Shown: positions 16,962-26,304, numbered from the stretch's first letter. The stretch: 64,000 nt of DNA from an uncultured Bacteroidales bacterium (GCA_947176235.1 CAMWPM010000009.1:1-64000), one strand, 5' to 3'. Numbers and translations: made by a program. The notes: generated by a model not told the origin, from the sequence alone.

Positions 16962-18974
16962 TCAAATCTTTATTCCTAAAGTCAATCGCCATGATCTTCC
17001 TGGCATCGGATAAAACTTTATTACCTCATATTGCACGTTTCCTAAGTTGATTATCTCGCCCCTCAGTGTAAGCGTGCAAGCTTTGAGTTTCAGTTCTCTG
17101 CTTGCCGAGATCGTCTGCTCCACATATCCTTTTATCTCGTTTGCCGGGATGTTTTGTGCCAGATAGTAGCGTTTCCCTACCCCCACCGCTGAGTATCCGA
17201 GATTCACCCATCGGGTGTTAAGTGTCACAGCCACATTGCCGGTATGTACCGGCGTGTACGGCAACTGTTCCTTATAGTTCTTTGATGAGGGATCACTTAG
17301 ATTTATTGCTTTCTGAAACGTATAAGCGGCGGTAAGCGCCAGATTCATTTCAGCCGGCAGTGTCACACCTGTGGCGAATGTCACGTCTAATCCCTTCACC
17401 TGCGCCTTCCCGAAGTTTATCATCCTCCAGGTATAGGTTGAAGGTAACGCCACTATCTTGTTCGTGACATCGTTGAAATATCCGTCCGCTGTCACAGCCA
17501 GATAGTCAAGCTTGCCGATCCCTCGTCTGCTCCACGTTATCCCGACATTATATTCTAATGCGCTCTCGGGCTTTAGCGTCCGGGTACCCACCCTGTCATA
17601 GTAAAGGTCGTTGAAAGTCGGCATCCTGAATGTGTTTTTGAACATTGCTCTGACATAGAGCATCTCGCTTTTGAGCGGTTTGACGCTGACTGCGACAGTC
17701 GGATTCACTCTCGACACATCTTTAGGCTTTTTCCCTGACTTCACTTGCTCGAATATATTCGATGCCGTCAACGTAGCGTTGACCGTAAGCGATCTCTGCT
17801 GCCAACGTCCCGAAAGGGCTGTAATTGAACTGTATCTGGTCGGAAACGGACAGTTGCTCGTCGTGCTCCACAGCTTATTCACTGCCACATCCTGAGCCAG
17901 TGCGATCTGGAGCGGGGTCAGGGGATTGTAAAGTGCAGTCACGGTCCCGTAGTATTCCTTCTGACGGTGAGTGTCCTCGTACACTCCTCCCTCATATTTC
18001 GACGACAATTCCTTATCTCTCGTCCATCCGTAGGTGTATTTCCCGATTGCCTGTATCTTCCATTTCTCTCCGAATTGCCCCTGCCATCTTGCCTGAGCGA
18101 ACACGTCTTTATCACGTAGTGTTTCTGTTGACAGTGGGTTATAGAGTGTTACGGCGCCGGGCAGACCTCTTTTCGACTGATAATAATATCCCTTCACCTG
18201 AAGCCTTTGATCATCGTTGAAATTCACATATACATTCCCCTCCCCGTGCCACGAATCTATCTCGGAATTATTTCTTTTCTCCTTCGTCACTTCGTTACCG
18301 TTTACGAGTGTGAACGGATAGTTTCCATCCGCTCTCATATAGTCACCGTCTAAGGAGAAGGTCACCTTTTGCGTCAATCTTTGCTGCCATCTCGCCATCG
18401 GGTTCACATATCCCCATGCACCACCTCTCACCTGCGCTTCGAGCGAGTAATTCCTTCCCTCAAGATTATTGTCAGGAGAAAGGGTTGTGATGCTCAGCAC
18501 GGCAGCTGATGCATAGAGACGTGCCGGTTGCATCATGTCATCCGGTTGCCCCACTGCAAGCGAGAGAGTCGATACGTTGTCGAGCGAGAACTTCCCTATG
18601 TCTATCTGGCCGCCCTGGCAGTTGCTCACTGGTGCTCCGTCGTAGCTGACCGCCGTATGTGCAGCTCCCATATTTCTTACCGATACAGTTTTCAATCCCC
18701 CTATGCCACCGTAATCTCTTATGGTCGTACCCGCGAAGCGTCTCACAGCATCAGCCATATTCACGATTCCGAGTTCTTGCATTTTCACTCCGCTTATCGT
18801 CTGGATTGGCACGTCGGCGGTCACTCTGACAGGCAACCGTTGCGCCCTCACCTCCACCACACCCAGCTTCTGCTCGCTTCCCGTAGCCGTGCTGTCGGGC
18901 ACGACGGTCTGACCCGATGTCGTTAACCACGGCATCGCGACAAGAAGGAGTGATGGAATCAGTTGCTTTTTCAT
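16962..18974 (-). CDS. btuB: TonB-dependent vitamin B12 receptor
   Basis: A 670-residue outer-membrane receptor. It has a signal peptide (about 1-21), a plug domain from ~37 (VVEVRAQRLPV, VNMADAVRRFAGTTIRDYGG, SVRNMGAAHTAVSYDG) and a beta-barrel ending in the aromatic-type terminus SWRLTLGIKI. It imports cobalamin with energy from TonB. The gene is first in a five-gene operon behind a cobalamin riboswitch, which sets the substrate. The ATG at 18974 lies only 12 bases beyond a T9 run that ends an intrinsic terminator, so the terminator and ribosome loading site nearly coincide. Confidence 0.93.
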   Translation of the reverse strand: MKKQLIPSLLLVAMPWLTTSGQTVVPDSTATGSEQKLGVVEVRAQRLPVRVTADVPIQTISGVKMQELGIVNMADAVRRFAGTTIRDYGGIGGLKTVSVRNMGAAHTAVSYDGAPVSNCQGGQIDIGKFSLDNVSTLSLAVGQPDDMMQPARLYASAAVLSITTLSPDNNLEGRNYSLEAQVRGGAWGYVNPMARWQQRLTQKVTFSLDGDYMRADGNYPFTLVNGNEVTKEKRNNSEIDSWHGEGNVYVNFNDDQRLQVKGYYYQSKRGLPGAVTLYNPLSTETLRDKDVFAQARWQGQFGEKWKIQAIGKYTYGWTRDKELSSKYEGGVYEDTHRQKEYYGTVTALYNPLTPLQIALAQDVAVNKLWSTTSNCPFPTRYSSITALSGRWQQRSLTVNATLTASNIFEQVKSGKKPKDVSRVNPTVAVSVKPLKSEMLYVRAMFKNTFRMPTFNDLYYDRVGTRTLKPESALEYNVGITWSRRGIGKLDYLAVTADGYFNDVTNKIVALPSTYTWRMINFGKAQVKGLDVTFATGVTLPAEMNLALTAAYTFQKAINLSDPSSKNYKEQLPYTPVHTGNVAVTLNTRWVNLGYSAVGVGKRYYLAQNIPANEIKGYVEQTISASRELKLKACTLTLRGEIINLGNVQYEVIKFYPMPGRSWRLTLGIKI

Positions 18975-18985
18975 CGGTGCGACGT

Positions 18986-19014
18986 AAAAAAAAATGCCTG
19001 AGGGTCACTCGGCA
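18986..19014 (-). terminator. Attenuator terminator at the end of the B12 leader
   Basis: On the minus strand TGCCGAG, loop TGACC, CTCAGGCA (one bulged A), then nine T, ending 12 bases before the btuB ATG. A second copy of each arm lies upstream in the leader (19142-19135 and 19055-19049), so alternative pairings are possible. Confidence 0.75.
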
Positions 19015-19189
19015 ACTTCATACACTCCGCATCCAATTTTCTTTTTTACTCGGCAGTCCCCCAATCTTTCTCACGCCTGACTATCTGTCTCTTCTCGATA
19101 TACGAGCCGTGTCGACCTTTGATGGAGCTCCGACTGCCTGAGCTGTGCAGATGTTTTGTCGCTTTGTTTCCCGAAAACGTTCAAAACTT

Positions 19190-19375
19190 ATGTCTATGGC
19201 TTTGGCAGGTTTTCTGACTTTCCTCCCTTACGGTCGCCTTCCCGACTTTACTATTGACATCAGTGGCTCAAGTTGACCGCAAGGTTTGGTATGAGGTTTT
19301 ACAGCAGCGGGTCTGTTCGGGATTTTCACCCGATTCCCTTTAGTCACATCTTTCGGTATGACACCAAATCCGTTG
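19190..19375 (-). ncRNA. Cobalamin (B12) riboswitch
   Basis: Read on the minus strand the leader has the conserved cobalamin aptamer elements in order: GGTGTCATACC near the 5' end, the core AAAGGGAATCGGGTG with AATCCCGAACAGACCCGC and GCTGTAA (about 19340-19299), AGTCGGGAAGGCGACCG, and the B12 box GTCAGAAAACCTGCC (19218-19204). It controls btuB-btuG-btuF-btuC-btuD. Cobalamin binding normally lowers expression. Here the downstream leader ends in a terminator rather than only hiding the ribosome site, which points to transcriptional control. Confidence 0.95.
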
Positions 19376-19406
19376 CAAAGATATATATCTTTTTCCATTC
19401 CCGCAA
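19376..19406 (-). promoter_or_regulatory. Promoter of the B12 uptake operon
   Basis: On the minus strand TTG (19406-19404), 20 bases, then TATCTTTG (19383-19376). Transcription would start a few bases before the riboswitch aptamer. Confidence 0.85.
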
Positions 19407-19510
19407 CACCTCCCCATTCTATTTTTTTCTTCTCCTTTTTGTAATTTATAACGCTTTTCTTATTTTTGTCACGCAAATCGTTTTATTGTTCCATAACCGG
19501 TATCTGCCTT

Positions 19511-20107
19511 ATGTCTAATCGACTGTTCATCCTTATCCTTTTCCTCTCCCCCTTCTCCTTATTATGTCAAGCACAATCTTTGCGCGTTGGCGAAGATGGA
19601 ATTTCTCATTGGGAAGGTGGGATAAATGCCGGCCTCAACAACGACGGCTATGAATTTTGCTTCCGAGGTATCTACTTCCCTATTCAATATGTAGGAATAA
19701 AAGTTGGACTTGGTTTTGCAGGCGAAATGGAGGAAATTGCCGATTGGGGTGAGGATCAGTGGGAGACGGGACATTACTATGCCGTACGTTTTAAGTTCAC
19801 TCCCGCAGTGGTCCTGCGATCACCCTGTATTTTTGATTGGAAAAGTCAGAATGCTCGCTTCTATCTCTTTGCTGAACCGGGATTCGTACTCTCGCCTGGA
19901 GCCCGCGGTAGCCGACACGCCCGTTGTGCTTGCCTTGACATAAAGACGGGCATCAACCTTCAGATCGACGCCATGATCTTTTCCATCGGTTACGGCATTT
20001 CCGATTTCAGCCTCTATTCAGGGGAACCGATCAACCACAACGGGCTGCCTGCCAAGACAGACTACACCACTCACACCGTGTTTGTCGGTGCCTCCTACAA
20101 ATTCTGA
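19511..20107 (+). CDS. Predicted outer-membrane beta-barrel protein
   Basis: The start chosen is the ATG at 19511 (198 residues), because it opens a normal signal peptide (SNRLFILILFLSPFSLLCQAQ); an ATG 15 codons upstream would bury it. The mature protein has amphipathic beta strands (GGINAGLNNDGYEFCFRGIYF, VGIKVGLGFAG, YYAVRFKFTPAVVL) and ends in the aromatic VFVGASYKF, as in small outer-membrane barrels. It is divergent from the B12 operon promoter and followed by the HipA-like gene with its own promoter. Function unknown; the family name is an inference from pattern. Confidence 0.7.
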   Translation: MSNRLFILILFLSPFSLLCQAQSLRVGEDGISHWEGGINAGLNNDGYEFCFRGIYFPIQYVGIKVGLGFAGEMEEIADWGEDQWETGHYYAVRFKFTPAVVLRSPCIFDWKSQNARFYLFAEPGFVLSPGARGSRHARCACLDIKTGINLQIDAMIFSIGYGISDFSLYSGEPINHNGLPAKTDYTTHTVFVGASYKF

Positions 20108-20141
20108 TTCAACAAAAAAACCATTTTCCGCATGTTGAATG

Positions 20142-20172
20142 TTGTATTATTGAATTGTATTCAATAATTTTG
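20142..20172 (+). promoter_or_regulatory. Promoter of the HipA-like/DUF3037 pair
   Basis: TTG (20142-20144), 20 bases, TAATTTTG (20165-20172). The expected transcript start (~20178) lies past the ATG at 20175, which argues for the next ATG at 20202 as the true start. Confidence 0.8.
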
Positions 20173-20201
20173 TCATGACAACTGCATCTACTCCCGATAT
20201 T

Positions 20202-20990
20202 ATGGAACAATTACGCCGTCAGCAGGTCACCCGCTACGTCCTTCCTCTCCGCGAGGGAGGCTCTCTCCCGGCGCTGGCTGATGCCGATGATGGCTTCAAG
20301 TATGTCCTGAAATTCAAAGGGGCTGGTCATGGATATAAAGCCCTGATTGCCGAGTTTCTTGGTGGAGAGATAGCTCGTCAGCTTGGATTCCGCGTGCCTG
20401 AGCTTGTTTTCCTTGACGTTGACGAGGACTTTGGTCGCACCGAAGGCGATGAGGAAATCCAGGATCTCCTTAAGGCGAGTCGCGGTCTCAACATCGGCAT
20501 GCACTTCCTTTCAGGTGCTCTCACACTCGATCCTTATGTCAACCCCGTCGACGAGAAGCTTGCATCCGGAATCGTTTGGCTCGACGCATTCCTTACCAAT
20601 GTCGACCGCACCGTCCGCAACACCAATATGCTCGTCTGGCACGGTGAAGTTTGGCTTATTGATCAGGGTGCCTCATTTTTCTTTCACCACTCATGGGGTG
20701 ATTGGCGTAAGGCTGCCGCTTCCCCTTTCCCCTACATTAAGGATCACGCTTTAATCCGCAAGGCATCTCTGTTACCAGAGGTGGCTGACAAGCTTTCCTC
20801 TCGCCTCTCCCCTGCATTTTTCCGACGACTCGTCGACATGATTCCTGATGAATGGCTCGGCTGGGGTGAGGGAGCACCGACTCCGGCTGAGATCAGAGAT
20901 GTATATTACAATTATCTGTGTGAACGACTTAATCAGTCTCAAGTTTTCACCAACGAAGCCATCAATGCCCACCGACAAGCACTTATATGA
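20202..20990 (+). CDS. HipA-like kinase domain protein
   Basis: A 262-residue protein from the ATG at 20202; the ATG nine codons upstream lies before the predicted transcript start. It matches the HipA-like kinase family of ~260 residues: LREGGSLPALADADDGFKYV, KFKGAGHGYKALIAEFLGGEIAR (nucleotide-binding lysine region), WLDAFLTNVDRTVRNTNML (catalytic Asp/Asn loop) and VWLIDQGASFFFHH (metal-binding Asp). HipA proper is a toxin kinase of glutamyl-tRNA synthetase, but this shorter family lacks the HipA N-terminal domain and no HipB-type repressor is nearby. Its partner is the DUF3037 gene, which overlaps the last 26 bases. The target of the kinase is unknown. Confidence 0.82.
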   Translation: MEQLRRQQVTRYVLPLREGGSLPALADADDGFKYVLKFKGAGHGYKALIAEFLGGEIARQLGFRVPELVFLDVDEDFGRTEGDEEIQDLLKASRGLNIGMHFLSGALTLDPYVNPVDEKLASGIVWLDAFLTNVDRTVRNTNMLVWHGEVWLIDQGASFFFHHSWGDWRKAAASPFPYIKDHALIRKASLLPEVADKLSSRLSPAFFRRLVDMIPDEWLGWGEGAPTPAEIRDVYYNYLCERLNQSQVFTNEAINAHRQALI

Positions 20991-21351
20991 ATATGCGGTA
21001 ATTCGCTATGTACCGAAGGTCGAACGCGAGGAATTTCTCAACGTGGGGCTTATAATGATGTGTAAGCGTCACCGTTGGCTTCGTGTCGAAATTCTTCTGC
21101 CGGAAGCTCGCCTTGCGGCTTTTGACTCTCCTGTTTCTTCCGGCGAATTGGCTCGCCAGCTCACCATCTTCACCAGCGTAGGCAGGGGCGAACGTTCCGC
21201 AGGTCCCATCGCAGCCCTTGAGCCTGAGGAACGCTTCCGGTGGCTCACTGCCGTCAAGAGCTCATCCCTACAGACGTCACGCCCGCATCCCGGACTCACA
21301 ACCGACCTCGATGCAGAGTTTCTGCGTCTTTTCGATGAACTTGTACGCTGA
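20965..21351 (+). CDS. DUF3037-family protein, partner of the HipA-like kinase
   Basis: A 128-residue protein from the ATG at 20965, overlapping the kinase gene by 26 bases in another frame, so the two are translationally linked. It shows the DUF3037 pattern: LYEYAVIRYVPKVEREEFLNVGLIM near the start (family hallmark 'ExxNVGxxL') and a C-terminal region with HPGLTTDLDAEFLRLFDELV. DUF3037 genes are commonly found directly after this type of HipA-like kinase gene, but the joint function is not known to me. An upstream in-frame ATG inside the kinase gene was rejected because it would add 39 residues unlike the family. Confidence 0.82.
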   Translation: MPTDKHLYEYAVIRYVPKVEREEFLNVGLIMMCKRHRWLRVEILLPEARLAAFDSPVSSGELARQLTIFTSVGRGERSAGPIAALEPEERFRWLTAVKSSSLQTSRPHPGLTTDLDAEFLRLFDELVR

Positions 21352-21407
21352 TTTTATTTCTGCACTTGAAATATTTTTTGTCATTGCTCAACTTTTATCT
21401 TTTTTTC

Positions 21408-21438
21408 TTTGTTGAAATTTAAATTTCGTGTATCTTTG
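21408..21438 (+). promoter_or_regulatory. Promoter of the rho operon
   Basis: TTTG (21408-21411), 19 bases, TATCTTTG (21431-21438): an exact consensus promoter. It leaves a leader of about 220 bases before rho. Confidence 0.88.
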
Positions 21439-21439
21439 C

Positions 21440-21666
21440 GATGGTGAAACGAAACACCAAGGTTATTATACTTTCGTTTCTCTTTCCATCATCCATTATC
21501 CACGGTTTCTCTCTCACGGCCGAAAGGCTTCATTTCATCCATATCATCTTTTATTTAATGTTCCGTCAGTAGTCTCTTTGACATCACTGAATATTTGTGA
21601 CATTGCGGTTCCTCCCCGATCCATCTTATTCTTTTGTGAACATACTTTACATCATTTGATATAATA
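21440..21666 (+). promoter_or_regulatory. Long structured leader of rho
   Basis: The 5' end can fold into a hairpin of GATGG plus GAAACGAAA pairing with TTTCGTTTC plus CCATC (21440-21454 with 21472-21490). After it comes a pyrimidine-rich, G-poor stretch to about 21600 that resembles a Rho loading site. By analogy with the self-terminating rho leader of E. coli this may be autoregulatory; that is an inference. I see no believable leader peptide. Confidence 0.5.
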
Positions 21667-23772
21667 ATGTATAATTTCGACGATCTACAGGCAATGCAGG
21701 GCGATGCCCTAATGGATATTGCCAATTCTATGGGACTCAAAAAAGTCGATCCCGAACAAAAAGAAGAACTCATTTTCAAAATACTTGATCAGCAGGCGAT
21801 CGACCTCTCGGCCAATGCTACCGTTGAGAAAAAGCGTCGTGGTCGCAAACCGAAAAATCAGGCCGCCGACTCTCCATCCGCCAAGCCAAAGCAGCCTGAT
21901 GACAAGGCAACGAACGAAAAGACCAAGGTAGAGCCTGATGATTCCAGGGCTTCAGCTGATGCTGTTTCTCCGAAGCGCCGTGGTCGTAAACCCAAAAATC
22001 AGTCGGATGCCTCCCAGCCTGATTCTATTGCGAAGGAAATAACTGCGGAGATGGAGAATCCCTCACTCCCCGAACTCCCTGTCCCCTCCACTGATGGCAC
22101 TGAGCGGAATCCTGTTGCCGACGCCCCGATCAACAATGAAGCTGACAATCAGCCCCGGCGTCGAGGACGTAAACCGAAGAATCAGCAGCCCGATGCGGTC
22201 CAGCACGATTCTGTCGTGACGTCTTTGCTCGCGCTACCTGCAGTCCCTGAGCTCCCCGAACTTCCCGCTCCTGATGCCGCTATTGATGCCACTGCATCGC
22301 CTGCCGAAAGTGAATCTCAGAGAGAATCCGATTCCGCTGAAGTCACTGAAACTTCCCGCCCGGCTCCCGAACCTCGCAAGGATTTCCGTCCCCGCGACAC
22401 AGCTTTTGGCTCGTTCTTCCCCCGTACCGAAGGCAAAAAGTTCGTGCCACGTTCACAGCGTGAGCGTGAGGAAGCTGCCGCTGCCGCTGCTCTTGCCGCT
22501 GCCACAGCTCCAATCACTATTCAGGAGCCCGGTGCTGAGAAACAGTTCCCGCAGCAGCCTCAGCAGCCACAGGGTAAGAAAAACAAGAAAAATCGCAACA
22601 ATAACATTCAGCCACAGCCGGTTGTTAAGCAGCAGAAAGAACCTGCCTACAATTTCGACGATCTGATTGAAGCCTCCGGCGTTCTTGAGATTATGCCCGA
22701 AGGCTACGGATTCCTTCGCTCTTCCGATTATAATTATCTCGCTTCGCCCGACGACATCTATGTTACGCAATCCCAGATCAAGACTTATGCCCTTAAGCCT
22801 GGCGACGTCGTTGATTGCACGATCCGTCCTCCCCACGAAGGCGAGAAATATTTCCCGATGACACGGGCTCTCATGATCAACGGTCGCACACCCGAATTTA
22901 TCCGTGACCGCGTTCCATTCGAACATCTCACCCCCCTCTTTCCTGAAGAAAAGTTCAATCTCACCGGTGGACGCACGTGCAATCTCTCCACACGTGTTGT
23001 CGACATGTTCTCCCCGATAGGTAAGGGTCAGCGTGGTCTCATCGTCGCTCCTCCCAAGACAGGTAAGACGATTCTGTTGAAGGACATTGCTAATGCAATA
23101 GCTGAGAATCACCCCGAGACGTACATAATGATTCTCCTCATCGACGAACGCCCTGAGGAAGTCACTGACATGAGCCGAAGCGTTAACGCCGAGGTGATTG
23201 CCTCTACATTCGACGAGCCTGCCGACCGACATGTCAAGATCGCCAGCATCGTCCTTGAGAAAGCAAAACGTATGGTTGAGTGTGGGCACGATGTCGTAAT
23301 CCTCCTCGACTCCATCACCCGTCTTGCCCGAGCCTACAACACTGCGCAGCCCGCTTCCGGAAAGATTCTTTCAGGTGGCGTCGATGCCAATGCTCTTCAG
23401 AAACCCAAGCGATTCTTCGGTGCCGCACGCAACATTGAAGGTGGTGGATCCCTCACCATCATTGCCACGGCTCTCACTGAGACGAGCTCCAAGATGGACG
23501 AAGTCATCTTCGAAGAATTTAAGGGTACTGGCAATATGGAGCTTCAGCTCGACCGTCGCCTCTCCAACAAGCGTATCTTCCCCGCTGTCGACATCATGGC
23601 TTCAAGTACACGCCGCGACGATCTGCTCCTCCGTCAGGAGACTCTCAACCGTATGTGGATTCTCCGTCGTTTCCTTTCCGACCGTAATTCCATTGAGGCA
23701 ATGGAATTTATCAAGGACCGCATGGAGCGCACCGCCGATAACGACGAGCTTCTCCGCACAATGAACGATTGA
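21667..23772 (+). CDS. rho: Transcription termination factor Rho with large disordered insertion
   Basis: A 701-residue Rho, against about 420 in E. coli. Residues 1-50 form the Rho N-terminal helix bundle ([22 protein letters not shown]). Residues ~52-325 are a disordered insertion rich in Pro, Lys, Ala and Asp with three copies of RRGRKPKNQ (near 57, 104 and 164) and a Gln/Pro/Asn-rich end. Then come the RNA-binding cold-shock domain ([13 protein letters not shown]) and the ATPase with Walker [22 protein letters not shown] and the Q/R-loop region. Long insertions are typical of Bacteroidetes Rho; in B. thetaiotaomicron the insertion is reported to drive phase separation important in the gut. 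It is first in a plus-strand unit with ybaK, aroC and a radical SAM gene. Confidence 0.95.
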   Translation: MYNFDDLQAMQGDALMDIANSMGLKKVDPEQKEELIFKILDQQAIDLSANATVEKKRRGRKPKNQAADSPSAKPKQPDDKATNEKTKVEPDDSRASADAVSPKRRGRKPKNQSDASQPDSIAKEITAEMENPSLPELPVPSTDGTERNPVADAPINNEADNQPRRRGRKPKNQQPDAVQHDSVVTSLLALPAVPELPELPAPDAAIDATASPAESESQRESDSAEVTETSRPAPEPRKDFRPRDTAFGSFFPRTEGKKFVPRSQREREEAAAAAALAAATAPITIQEPGAEKQFPQQPQQPQGKKNKKNRNNNIQPQPVVKQQKEPAYNFDDLIEASGVLEIMPEGYGFLRSSDYNYLASPDDIYVTQSQIKTYALKPGDVVDCTIRPPHEGEKYFPMTRALMINGRTPEFIRDRVPFEHLTPLFPEEKFNLTGGRTCNLSTRVVDMFSPIGKGQRGLIVAPPKTGKTILLKDIANAIAENHPETYIMILLIDERPEEVTDMSRSVNAEVIASTFDEPADRHVKIASIVLEKAKRMVECGHDVVILLDSITRLARAYNTAQPASGKILSGGVDANALQKPKRFFGAARNIEGGGSLTIIATALTETSSKMDEVIFEEFKGTGNMELQLDRRLSNKRIFPAVDIMASSTRRDDLLLRQETLNRMWILRRFLSDRNSIEAMEFIKDRMERTADNDELLRTMND

Positions 23773-23773
23773 T

Positions 23774-24295
23774 ATGGCTAAGAACTCCTCGCCTAAGACC
23801 AACGCCGCGCGTCTGCTCGACAATGCTCATATTTCCTATGAGCTCATTCCCTACACTGTCGACGAGAATAATCTCGCCGCTGATCATGTGGCGGCAGAGC
23901 TGGGCGAGGACATCAATTCCGTTTTCAAGACCATTGTTCTCCATGGTGATAAGGTCGGACACTTCGTCTGTGTCCTCCCGGGCAACTGCGAGATCGACCT
24001 CAAGAAGGCGGCAAAAGTAGCTGGAGCCAAGAAAGCCGAACTCATCCACATGAAGGAGCTTCTTCCGCTCACTGGTTACATTCGTGGCGGATGCTCCCCG
24101 GTTGGAATGAAAAAGCCGTTCCCCACATTCTTCCATTCCACTGCTGTTGATTTTCCCTTCATTTTCGTTAGCGCCGGACAGCGAGGTTTGCAGTTCCGCA
24201 TATCTCCTCGTGATCTCATCGATTACGTAGGTGCTTCCGTTGCCGATATAGTTTCCGATTCATCTGCCGGCACTTCTGATGGCGATAATAACTGA
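23774..24295 (+). CDS. ybaK: Cys-tRNA(Pro)/aminoacyl-tRNA deacylase YbaK
   Basis: A 173-residue protein of the YbaK/EbsC family, which hydrolyses mischarged Cys-tRNA(Pro). Family features: [20 protein letters not shown] near the start, [31 protein letters not shown], the loop [14 protein letters not shown], and [18 protein letters not shown]. The start codon begins one base after the rho stop, so translation is probably coupled. About 20 extra C-terminal residues ([13 protein letters not shown]) are polar and of no evident function. Confidence 0.9.
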   Translation: MAKNSSPKTNAARLLDNAHISYELIPYTVDENNLAADHVAAELGEDINSVFKTIVLHGDKVGHFVCVLPGNCEIDLKKAAKVAGAKKAELIHMKELLPLTGYIRGGCSPVGMKKPFPTFFHSTAVDFPFIFVSAGQRGLQFRISPRDLIDYVGASVADIVSDSSAGTSDGDNN

Positions 24296-24303
24296 TTTTT
24301 TTT

Positions 24304-25383
24304 ATGAATAGCTTCGGTCAAATCTTTCGCCTCACGTCATTTGGTGAATCCCACGGTCCAGCAATAGGTGGTGTCGTTGACGGTATGCCTGCCGGTGTAT
24401 CTGTAAATATTGACGAGATTCAGCGTCAGCTCAACCGTCGTCGCCCGGGACAGTCCTCAATTGTCACCTCTCGCGACGAAAAGGACAGGGTCACCATTCT
24501 GTCAGGTCTGATGGATGGTGTCACCACCGGCACATCAATAGGATTCATGGTTGAGAACTACAATCAGCATTCGTCCGACTACGACAATATGCGTGATCTC
24601 TTCCGTCCCTCACACGCCGACTTCACCTACACTGCCAAATATGGCATCCGTGATCACCGTGGTGGCGGGCGTTCATCAGCCCGCGAGACGATTTCCCGTG
24701 TTGTAGCCGGTGCATTTGCCCGACAGGCTCTATCCGTTCACGGTATTTCTGTCTACGCATTTACATCGCGTGTAGCCGACATATCTTTCGAAGCCGACCC
24801 CCTTTCAGTCGATCCTGCGCTTATCGACACTAATGACGTTCGATGTCCCGACCCTGAGGTGGCTGACCGTATGCATGCGCTTATTTCCCGGGTCAAGTCC
24901 GAAGGTGATACCGTCGGAGGCATCATCACCGGAGTGATCTCCGGACTCCCCGCCGGACTCGGTCAGCCTGTCTTCGATAAGTTTAGCGCCTCCCTCGCCA
25001 CTGCCATGATGGGTATTAACGCCGCCAAGGCATTTGAGATCGGAATGGGAATGGAGGGCTGTTGTCATCGAGGCTCTGAGATGATCGATCGCTTTGTAGT
25101 GAATCCTGAGGATGGTAGGATTACCACATCCACCAATCACTCTGGAGGTATCCAGGGTGGTATCACAAATGGCATGCCCGTGATCTTTCGTGTAGGATTT
25201 AAGCCTGTCGCCACTCTCCTTCGTGATGTGGCGACGATTGATCGTGATGGGCACCCTGTCACTCTCCGTGCACGTGGGCGTCACGATCCATGCGTCCTTC
25301 CCAGAGCGGTACCTGTTGTAGAGGCGATGGCTGCCATGGTAGCTCTCGACGCTCTCCTTCTCAATCGCACATCCCGGATTTGA
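24304..25383 (+). CDS. aroC: Chorismate synthase
   Basis: A 359-residue enzyme that makes chorismate from EPSP with reduced FMN, the last shared step to Trp, Phe and Tyr. Signatures: [18 protein letters not shown] at the start, [40 protein letters not shown] (basic active-site loop), and [21 protein letters not shown]. Its length is usual. It lies 8 bases after ybaK and 3 bases before the radical SAM gene. Its product feeds the trp operon 3 kb downstream, but the two units are separated by other genes. Confidence 0.96.
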   Translation: MNSFGQIFRLTSFGESHGPAIGGVVDGMPAGVSVNIDEIQRQLNRRRPGQSSIVTSRDEKDRVTILSGLMDGVTTGTSIGFMVENYNQHSSDYDNMRDLFRPSHADFTYTAKYGIRDHRGGGRSSARETISRVVAGAFARQALSVHGISVYAFTSRVADISFEADPLSVDPALIDTNDVRCPDPEVADRMHALISRVKSEGDTVGGIITGVISGLPAGLGQPVFDKFSASLATAMMGINAAKAFEIGMGMEGCCHRGSEMIDRFVVNPEDGRITTSTNHSGGIQGGITNGMPVIFRVGFKPVATLLRDVATIDRDGHPVTLRARGRHDPCVLPRAVPVVEAMAAMVALDALLLNRTSRI

Positions 25384-25386
25384 TGC

Positions 25387-26304
25387 GTGATGGGGGAGTT
25401 TTATCGTGAATATTCCGAATATCTCGCTTCTCGTTTCGAGGGTAAAGTGCAGAAACTCACTGTCGACGCTGGGTTTACCTGTCCAAATCGTGATGGCTCC
25501 AAATCGGTAGGAGGTTGTATCTATTGCAATAACCGCGCCTTTTCTCCCGCTGTCGCGCCCGCCCCTGTCGACGTCCGTGCTCAGCTTGAGGCAGGGAAAG
25601 TATTCTTTGCCCGAAAGTACCCCACCATGCGGTATCTCGCATATTTTCAAGCTTACACAAGTACCTACGGGAGAACGCCCGAAGAGCTCCTTGCTCTTTA
25701 CGAGGAGGCTGCTTCGGTTTCCGACATTGTGGGAATTGTTATTGGCACACGTCCCGACTGCGTTTCCCCCGCTCTCGTCTCGCTCCTTGCCGACCTAAAC
25801 CGTCGACGTATTCCTGTTACTGTCGAGTTTGGTGTTGAGACGTCACATGATTCCACTCTCTCCGCTATCAATCGTTGTCATTCCTGGGCAGATACGGTAA
25901 GTGCCGTCAATCAAGTCGCTGAAGCAGATATTGACATTGGAGTCCATCTGATAATGGGACTTCCGGGCGAGACTACCGATGATATGCTTCTCACAGTCCG
26001 GCGTGTCTGCAATCTTCCGGTATCCACAATAAAGTTCCATCAGCTTCAGGTCGTACGTGGCACGCTACTTGCAAGGAAATTGGAGGAGTCTCCTGATTCT
26101 GTTGATATAACCCTATTTTCTCTTGATGATTATATCGCACTATGCAGTAGGATCATCGATATTGTTCCTGATCATATCGCTATCGAGCGTTTCACTGCGT
26201 CTGCTCCTGCCGATCTCCTTATCGCACCTCGATGGGGAATCAAAAACTTTGAATTTGTTGAGAAATTAAAAAAATTTAAACGAAATCGCACTTCTGTTTG
26301 TTAA
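25387..26304 (+). CDS. TIGR01212-type radical SAM protein (YhcC-like)
   Basis: A 305-residue radical SAM protein. The cluster motif is the wide-spaced form CPNRDGSKSVGGCIYC (Cys x8-9 Cys x2 Cys), typical of the YhcC/TIGR01212 family, followed by YFQAYTSTYG, IGTRPDC, FGVETSHDSTLSAINRCHSW, HLIMGLPGETTDDML and TIKFHQLQVVRGT. Its biochemical role is not established. It ends the rho-ybaK-aroC unit. Two ATG codons are possible at the start, the second (GEFYREYSEYL) one codon later. Confidence 0.9.
   Translation: MMGEFYREYSEYLASRFEGKVQKLTVDAGFTCPNRDGSKSVGGCIYCNNRAFSPAVAPAPVDVRAQLEAGKVFFARKYPTMRYLAYFQAYTSTYGRTPEELLALYEEAASVSDIVGIVIGTRPDCVSPALVSLLADLNRRRIPVTVEFGVETSHDSTLSAINRCHSWADTVSAVNQVAEADIDIGVHLIMGLPGETTDDMLLTVRRVCNLPVSTIKFHQLQVVRGTLLARKLEESPDSVDITLFSLDDYIALCSRIIDIVPDHIAIERFTASAPADLLIAPRWGIKNFEFVEKLKKFKRNRTSVC

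Noticed and set aside
21428..21664. 78-codon frame in the rho leader
   Set aside because: It begins upstream of the predicted transcript start and inside the -7 box, and its sequence shows no family features.
21830..22190. Repeated DNA in rho as a CRISPR-like or tandem repeat array
   Set aside because: The repeats are the coding of RRGRKPKNQ with different codons; the repeat is at the protein level.
22453..23289. Long open frame (278 codons) opposite rho
   Set aside because: Antisense to the conserved Rho ATPase; no domain or promoter; shadow.
24805..25650. Long open frame (281 codons) opposite aroC and the radical SAM gene
   Set aside because: Spans the junction of two clearly coding genes on the other strand; composition typical of antisense shadow.
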